Shown here piece after piece: positions 60,110 through 64,000 of a DNA stretch of 64,000 bases. A model generated the notes under the pieces. It was given only the letters and a program-made list of their open reading frames with translations, was not told the origin of the DNA and did not search any database. Both the position numbers and the translations under genes were made by a program. The stretch is from Consotaella salsifontis. GTDB lineage: Bacteria > Pseudomonadota > Alphaproteobacteria > Rhizobiales > Rhizobiaceae. The stretch is taken from the NCBI RefSeq assembly GCF_900167365.1, contig NZ_FUXL01000007.1, forward strand, positions 1-64,000. The letters are read 5' to 3'. How positions within the stretch are numbered: the stretch's first letter is position 1; the number at the start of each line of letters is the position of its first letter.

Positions 60110-61300
60110 ATGAAAATAGTCAGCGTCGACGTTATCGACGTCAAAAACCCCCTTCAGTCGGCTGTCGCGAAATGGCGCCCGGTCGTCGTACGGATCAACA
60201 CGGACGAAGGCATCTCGGGCTTCGGCGAAGTGGGCATGGCCTACGGCGTCGGCGCTTCGGCCGGATTCGGCATGGCCAAGGATCTCGCCAGCCTCCTCAT
60301 CGGCATGGACCCCATGCAGAGCGAGAAGATCTGGGACAAGATGCAGAAGAAGACCTTCTGGGGTCAGGGCGGCGGCACGGTCATCTCGGCCGGCATGAGC
60401 GCCATCGACATCGCCCTGTGGGACATCAAGGGCAAGGCCCTGAACGTGCCCTGCTATCAGCTCTTTGGCGGCAAGTTCCGCGACAAGCTGCGCACCTATG
60501 CCAGCCAGATTCAGTTTGGCTGGGGCGATGCCGCCAAGAAGGAGATTCTCACCACGCCCGCCCAGTACGCGGCGGCCGCCGAGAAGGCGCTCGCGGATGG
60601 CTACGACGCCATCAAGGTGGATGTGAACGAGATCGACGAGCAGGGACGGGCCAAGGCGCGCGACCTCTATGGCGTCTTCACCGATCGCGAGCTCATGGTC
60701 GGCTACAAGCGTCTCCAGGCGATCCGCGAGGCCGTGGGCGATGGGATGGACATCATCGTCGAGGCTCACGCGCTGACGGACACGGCCTCAGCCATCCGCT
60801 TCGGCCGGATGATCGAGGACCTGCGGATATCGGCCTACGAGGAGCCGGTCATGGCCCTCAATCACGGTCAGCTCAAAGAGGTCAAGCGGAACGTCAACAT
60901 CCCCATCGCTGCCGGCGAACGCGTCTACACGCGCTGGGGATTCCGCCCCTTCTTCGAGGAGCACATCATCGACCTCATTCAGCCGGATCTCGGCACCTGC
61001 GGCGGCTTCAGCGAGGCCAAGAAGATCTGTGACATGGGTCACATCTACGACACGACCTGCCAGATCCACGTTTGCGGCGGCCCCATCATGACGGCCGCGT
61101 CACTCCATCTGGAATGCGCCATTCCGAACTTCGGCATCCACGAACTGCACCGCTACGCGCTTCTCGAGGGCAACAGGGAAACCTGCAAGTACGATTACTT
61201 GCCGAAGAACGGTTTCTACGAAATTCCGGACCTTCCAGGCATCGGCCAGGAATTGACTGAAAAGTCGATCGCGGAATCGCCGAAGGAAACCGTCAAGTAA
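60110..61300 (+). CDS. Mandelate racemase / muconate lactonizing enzyme family protein
   Basis: A 396-residue enolase-superfamily enzyme. The capping domain (about 1-125) is followed by the barrel with the KxD motif AIKVDVN near 168, metal ligands in IIVEAHA near 214, YEEPV near 245 and AAGERV near 270, and an Asp/His dyad candidate in QPDLGTCGG near 291 and CQIHVCGGP near 322. This arrangement is the mandelate racemase subgroup, whose members dehydrate or epimerise sugar acids or cycloisomerise lactones; galactarolactone cycloisomerase is a near type. GGTGGAGAACGAA precedes the ATG at 60110. A strong terminator follows directly. Confidence 0.87.
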   Translation: MKIVSVDVIDVKNPLQSAVAKWRPVVVRINTDEGISGFGEVGMAYGVGASAGFGMAKDLASLLIGMDPMQSEKIWDKMQKKTFWGQGGGTVISAGMSAIDIALWDIKGKALNVPCYQLFGGKFRDKLRTYASQIQFGWGDAAKKEILTTPAQYAAAAEKALADGYDAIKVDVNEIDEQGRAKARDLYGVFTDRELMVGYKRLQAIREAVGDGMDIIVEAHALTDTASAIRFGRMIEDLRISAYEEPVMALNHGQLKEVKRNVNIPIAAGERVYTRWGFRPFFEEHIIDLIQPDLGTCGGFSEAKKICDMGHIYDTTCQIHVCGGPIMTAASLHLECAIPNFGIHELHRYALLEGNRETCKYDYLPKNGFYEIPDLPGIGQELTEKSIAESPKETVK

Positions 61301-61308
61301 CATCTGCA

Positions 61309-61342
61309 AAGGAGTAGCTTGCACTCAAGCTACTCCTTTTTT
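61309..61342 (+). terminator. Strong rho-independent terminator
   Basis: A 13-bp perfect stem (AAGGAGTAGCTTG, loop CACT, complementary arm) runs into TTTTTT, 9 bases after the racemase-type gene and only 16 bases before the next gene start. It therefore uncouples or attenuates the transporter gene; partial read-through or a promoter within the gene is needed to express it. Confidence 0.85.
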
Positions 61343-61357
61343 GGAGGGGGGCTCCAT

Positions 61358-62755
61358 ATGGGGCTGTTTATTTCACTCATCGTGATCGTCTGGGTTGCCT
61401 GGATGATCGCGAGAAAGGGCTATGCGACGGCCGTCCTGCTCTGTGCCGGCGTCGTGCTGTTGGGTGCCTCGGTTCTCTTGGACCTGAGCCCCGGGATCGA
61501 TCTCGAAAAGTCTACGGGAAGTCAGTTCTTCGACATCTTCCTGGTGGTCGAGAAAGTCATGTCCAGCAACCTCGGCGGCCTCGGCCTGTCGATCATGGCG
61601 ATGGGCGGCTTTTCCAAGTATATGGATACGCTGTCAGCCGGGCAGGCGCTCTATTCCGTGGTGGGCGGCCCGCTCAAATACGTCCGCTCACCCTATCTGC
61701 TGGCATGCATGGGTTTCGTGGTCAGCCAGATCATCGGGTTCGCCATCCCGAGCGCATCGGGCCTGGCACTCATGCTGATGGTAACGCTCTATCCTGTGAT
61801 GATCCGCGCCGGCGTCTCGCGCATGACGGCCGTGGCGATCATCGGATCGAGCCGCTTCTTCGATCTCGGGCCCGGCTCGGCCAACTGCCTGCTGGCGGCC
61901 AAGACGGCAGGAATCTCATGGGCCGAGTACTTCTTCAGCTGGCAGATGCAGATCTATATCCCGCTGCTGATCACCATGCTTGTGTCGCACTATTTCGTGC
62001 AGCGATTCTGGGAGCGCCGTGAAGGCCCTGATCCTGAGGACCTCATCCTGCAGGAGCGGTTCCGCAACGAACAGGAGCACGAGAGCGCAGAGGGAAGCGT
62101 ACCGAATATATACGCCCTGCTGCCGATCATTCCACTCGTCATATTGCTGGCGTTCAACCCGATCGTGCTGGGCCGCTATGGCATCAACATCAAGGTCGGC
62201 GTACCGACGGCCATCGTCCTGAGCGTGCTGATCGCCATGATGTTCGACTTCATCCGTCGGCGGAATGCGCTCGACGTGCTGGGCGGCATGAAGCAGTTCT
62301 TCGAGGGAATGGGAAAGCAGCTGGCGGTCGTGGTCGCGCTGATCGTCGCTGGCCAGGTGTTCGGTGAAGGCCTGATCGCCACCGGTGCCGTCAACTCTCT
62401 GATCACCGGTGCGGAGACCGCCAACCTAGGGGCTGGCTTCATGGTCGTCGTCATGGGCCTCATCATCGGCGTGGTCGCCTTCCTGATGGGATCCGGCAAC
62501 GCGCCGTTCTTCTCCTTCGCGGCGCTGATCCCGGAAATTGCCACCAAACTGGGCATCCCGGCGGCGGCCATGTTGCTGCCTCTGCAGATCATGACCGGTA
62601 TCGGACGCACGATGTCGCCGGTCACCGGCGCGATTGTGGCCGTGGCTGGCATTGCGGGTGTCTCGCCCTTCCAGATCGTGAAGCGCAACGCCATCCAGCT
62701 GGTCCTGTGCACTCTGGTTACGTTCCTCGCGACCTTCCTGGTGGTCCTTCCCTGA
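61358..62755 (+). CDS. C4-dicarboxylate transporter, DcuC-like
   Basis: A 465-residue inner-membrane carrier with about 12 hydrophobic segments. The patterns MAMGGFSKYMDTLSAGQALY near 92-111, IPSASGLALMLMVTLYPVM near 143-161 and FLMGSGNAPFFSFAALIPEI near 371-390 fit the DcuC family of anaerobic C4-dicarboxylate carriers. I chose the ATG at 61358 because GGAGGGGGG precedes it; an earlier in-frame start at 61319 falls inside the terminator hairpin. By context it imports the substrate or exports the product (for example fumarate) of the neighbouring enzymes. Confidence 0.85.
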   Translation: MGLFISLIVIVWVAWMIARKGYATAVLLCAGVVLLGASVLLDLSPGIDLEKSTGSQFFDIFLVVEKVMSSNLGGLGLSIMAMGGFSKYMDTLSAGQALYSVVGGPLKYVRSPYLLACMGFVVSQIIGFAIPSASGLALMLMVTLYPVMIRAGVSRMTAVAIIGSSRFFDLGPGSANCLLAAKTAGISWAEYFFSWQMQIYIPLLITMLVSHYFVQRFWERREGPDPEDLILQERFRNEQEHESAEGSVPNIYALLPIIPLVILLAFNPIVLGRYGINIKVGVPTAIVLSVLIAMMFDFIRRRNALDVLGGMKQFFEGMGKQLAVVVALIVAGQVFGEGLIATGAVNSLITGAETANLGAGFMVVVMGLIIGVVAFLMGSGNAPFFSFAALIPEIATKLGIPAAAMLLPLQIMTGIGRTMSPVTGAIVAVAGIAGVSPFQIVKRNAIQLVLCTLVTFLATFLVVLP

Positions 62756-62954
62756 CAGCCGTGCGGGCGGTCGCCTGGAAGGCGCCTCTCGAGGCAGTCT
62801 TTCAGGCGGCAGGGCCCCCACACGAGAACCAAGCCAGAGAGAATGCGACGGACCGCCGCTTCTCTCGAAACGCACTGCCTCAGCAGGTTGCTTCTTCCAA
62901 AGTCCCAGGACTTTCCAGCATCATGCTCCAGGCATCGCCATCCCAAGGTGAGAC

Positions 62955-64000
62955 ATGACGGCATCCCCTCAGCAAGAGCTGGCTTCATTCATAGCCGGTT
63001 GCGACCTGCAGCTCATTCCCAACCGGCTCATCGCTGACATGAAGTACCGCGTCATCGACTGGCTCGGATGCGCTTCAGTCGGGAGAAACTACGAGCAATG
63101 CGCGATCGCGCGGCGGCTGTTCAGCGAAATGGGCGGTGCGTCCGAGGCGACCATGATCGGCGCCAGAGGGCTCTACCCCGTTGCCAGCGCGGCCATGGTC
63201 AACGGCATCGTCGGCCATGTTTCGGAACTCGATGACGGTCATCGAAAGGCGATCGGCCATCCCGGTTCCGTCACCCTGCCCGTCGCATTGGCGCTGGGCG
63301 AGAAGCGATCGGTGACAGGCGCCGATTTCCTCAAGGCGCTGATCATCGGTTACGACGTCTTCATCCGTCTCGGACAGGCGGTTAACCCATCCCATTATGC
63401 TTACTGGCACACCACCAGCACCTGCGGCAGCTTCGCGGCGGCCGCAACGGCGGCCTCGCTCATGAAGCTGTCACCGACGCAGACGTGCAACGCGCTCGGC
63501 ATTGCCGGAACCTTGACGGGTGGCCTGGTGGCATCCTTCGGCTTTCATGCCAAGGCGTTGAACGTCGGCCATGCCTGCCAGAACGGCATCCAGGCGGCGA
63601 TGCTGGCGGAGGCGGGCTTTACCGGCTCGCCCCGGGCGATCGCCGGCGAAAAAGGCTTCCTCAGCGCCACGAGCCGCGAAGGAACCGGCATCGAGGTTCC
63701 CACCGAGGCGACCTTGTTGTCTGATACCGCGTTCTACAAGGTCTACGCCTCCTGCGGTCACACGAACTCGCCGCTGGACGTGATGTTCGCGCTCTTGCGA
63801 GATCACCCGCTGAAACCTTCGGCCATCAAGAGCATCAGGGCGGAAACCTATAGCGTTTCCGTCGCGCTGACCGGCGCCCTGAAGACCGAGAGCGAAGATG
63901 CCGCCAAGTTCTCGCTTCCCTATTGCCTGGCCGTCGCCATCATGTTCGGACGTGTATCGCTCGCCGAATTCGCCCCCGAAATGCGGAGCGATGAAGCCAT
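62955..64000 (+). CDS. MmgE/PrpD-family protein, 3' end outside window
   Basis: The frame opens at the ATG at 62955 and runs without a stop to the window end, giving 348 residues of about 450-480. Family marks are DMKYRVIDWLGCASVG near 29-44, HVSELDDGHRKAIGHPGS near 91-108 (the Asp-Asp-His-rich active region), STCGSFAAAATAASLM near 156-171 and SCGHTNSPLDV near 273-283. The family includes 2-methylcitrate dehydratase, cis-aconitate decarboxylase and iminodisuccinate epimerase. It lies 199 bases after the DcuC-like gene on the same strand. The precise reaction is not predictable from what is visible. Confidence 0.88.
   Translation, partial: MTASPQQELASFIAGCDLQLIPNRLIADMKYRVIDWLGCASVGRNYEQCAIARRLFSEMGGASEATMIGARGLYPVASAAMVNGIVGHVSELDDGHRKAIGHPGSVTLPVALALGEKRSVTGADFLKALIIGYDVFIRLGQAVNPSHYAYWHTTSTCGSFAAAATAASLMKLSPTQTCNALGIAGTLTGGLVASFGFHAKALNVGHACQNGIQAAMLAEAGFTGSPRAIAGEKGFLSATSREGTGIEVPTEATLLSDTAFYKVYASCGHTNSPLDVMFALLRDHPLKPSAIKSIRAETYSVSVALTGALKTESEDAAKFSLPYCLAVAIMFGRVSLAEFAPEMRSDEA

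Noticed and set aside
1-64000. CRISPR arrays, insertion sequences and rRNA genes
   Set aside because: I looked for regularly spaced repeats, transposase motifs and rRNA sequence and saw none; the only mobile signatures are the trb module, the integrase and the tRNA fragments.

Overview
The window looks like a chromosome segment of a GC-rich alphaproteobacterium, probably a Hyphomicrobiales (Rhizobiales) member. The basis is high GC with strongly biased codon use, the trbBCDEJKLFGI layout typical of rhizobial integrative elements, TRAP transporters, a NodT-type outer-membrane factor and a candidate EcfG-type promoter. The genus is not determined.

Region A (1-30377) is a partial conjugative element or its remains. 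It opens inside traG, followed by a ribbon-helix-helix gene and a complete mating-channel operon trbB-C-D-E-J-K-L-F-G-I plus a DUF2274 gene (2356-11914). A convergent LysR gene, an AT-rich scar and a truncated SDR remnant come next. Then follow envelope genes (an Omp25-like barrel, a patatin lipoprotein, a fasciclin/PRC-barrel fusion and a DUF900 hydrolase lipoprotein). Two export systems follow: an EmrAB-type pump with a NodT-like outer-membrane factor and a TetR regulator, and a YbhG/YbhFS/YbhR-type ABC exporter. The region ends in a junction with a 5'-truncated hemJ, a 3' half of tRNA-Gly(GCC), an intact tRNA-Leu(CAA) and a 5'-half relic of another tRNA-Leu. I infer that the tRNA-Gly fragment marks the right end of the element.

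Region B (30897-40495) is a uronate catabolic locus: a GntR/FCD regulator, a TRAP transporter (DctP-Q-M), the 2-keto-3-deoxygluconate permease KdgT, a YhcH/YiaL-type protein, KduI and KduD. An SDR and a tagatose/allulose 3-epimerase-like gene run on the opposite strand. Three near-identical operators sharing the core TATCTGATATA sit before the regulator, the TRAP operon and the YhcH gene, which suggests one local regulon feeding KDG.

Region C (40972-54363) is a 13.2-kb integrated element in tRNA-Arg(CCG). A 110-bp direct repeat brackets it, made of the tRNA upstream flank plus the tRNA 5' half. The element carries a tyrosine recombinase next to the left repeat, a putative Rep protein with iteron-like GTTGACA repeats upstream, an unknown three-gene operon behind a palindrome-overlapped promoter, and a type I restriction-modification operon (hsdM-hsdS-hsdR plus an M48-like metallopeptidase). 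It behaves like a mobile defence island, and the unknown trio is the best candidate here for something undescribed.

Region D (54364-64000) begins with a HEPN-like protein, an aldo/keto reductase and a cupin/LysR divergent pair. It ends in a catabolic cluster: an adenylosuccinate-lyase-superfamily lyase divergent from a mandelate-racemase-type enzyme, a DcuC-like carboxylate transporter, and an MmgE/PrpD protein cut by the window end. Epimerase/dehydratase-type enzymes beside a C-N/C-O lyase and a dicarboxylate carrier suggest degradation of a substituted dicarboxylate, with the substrate unknown.
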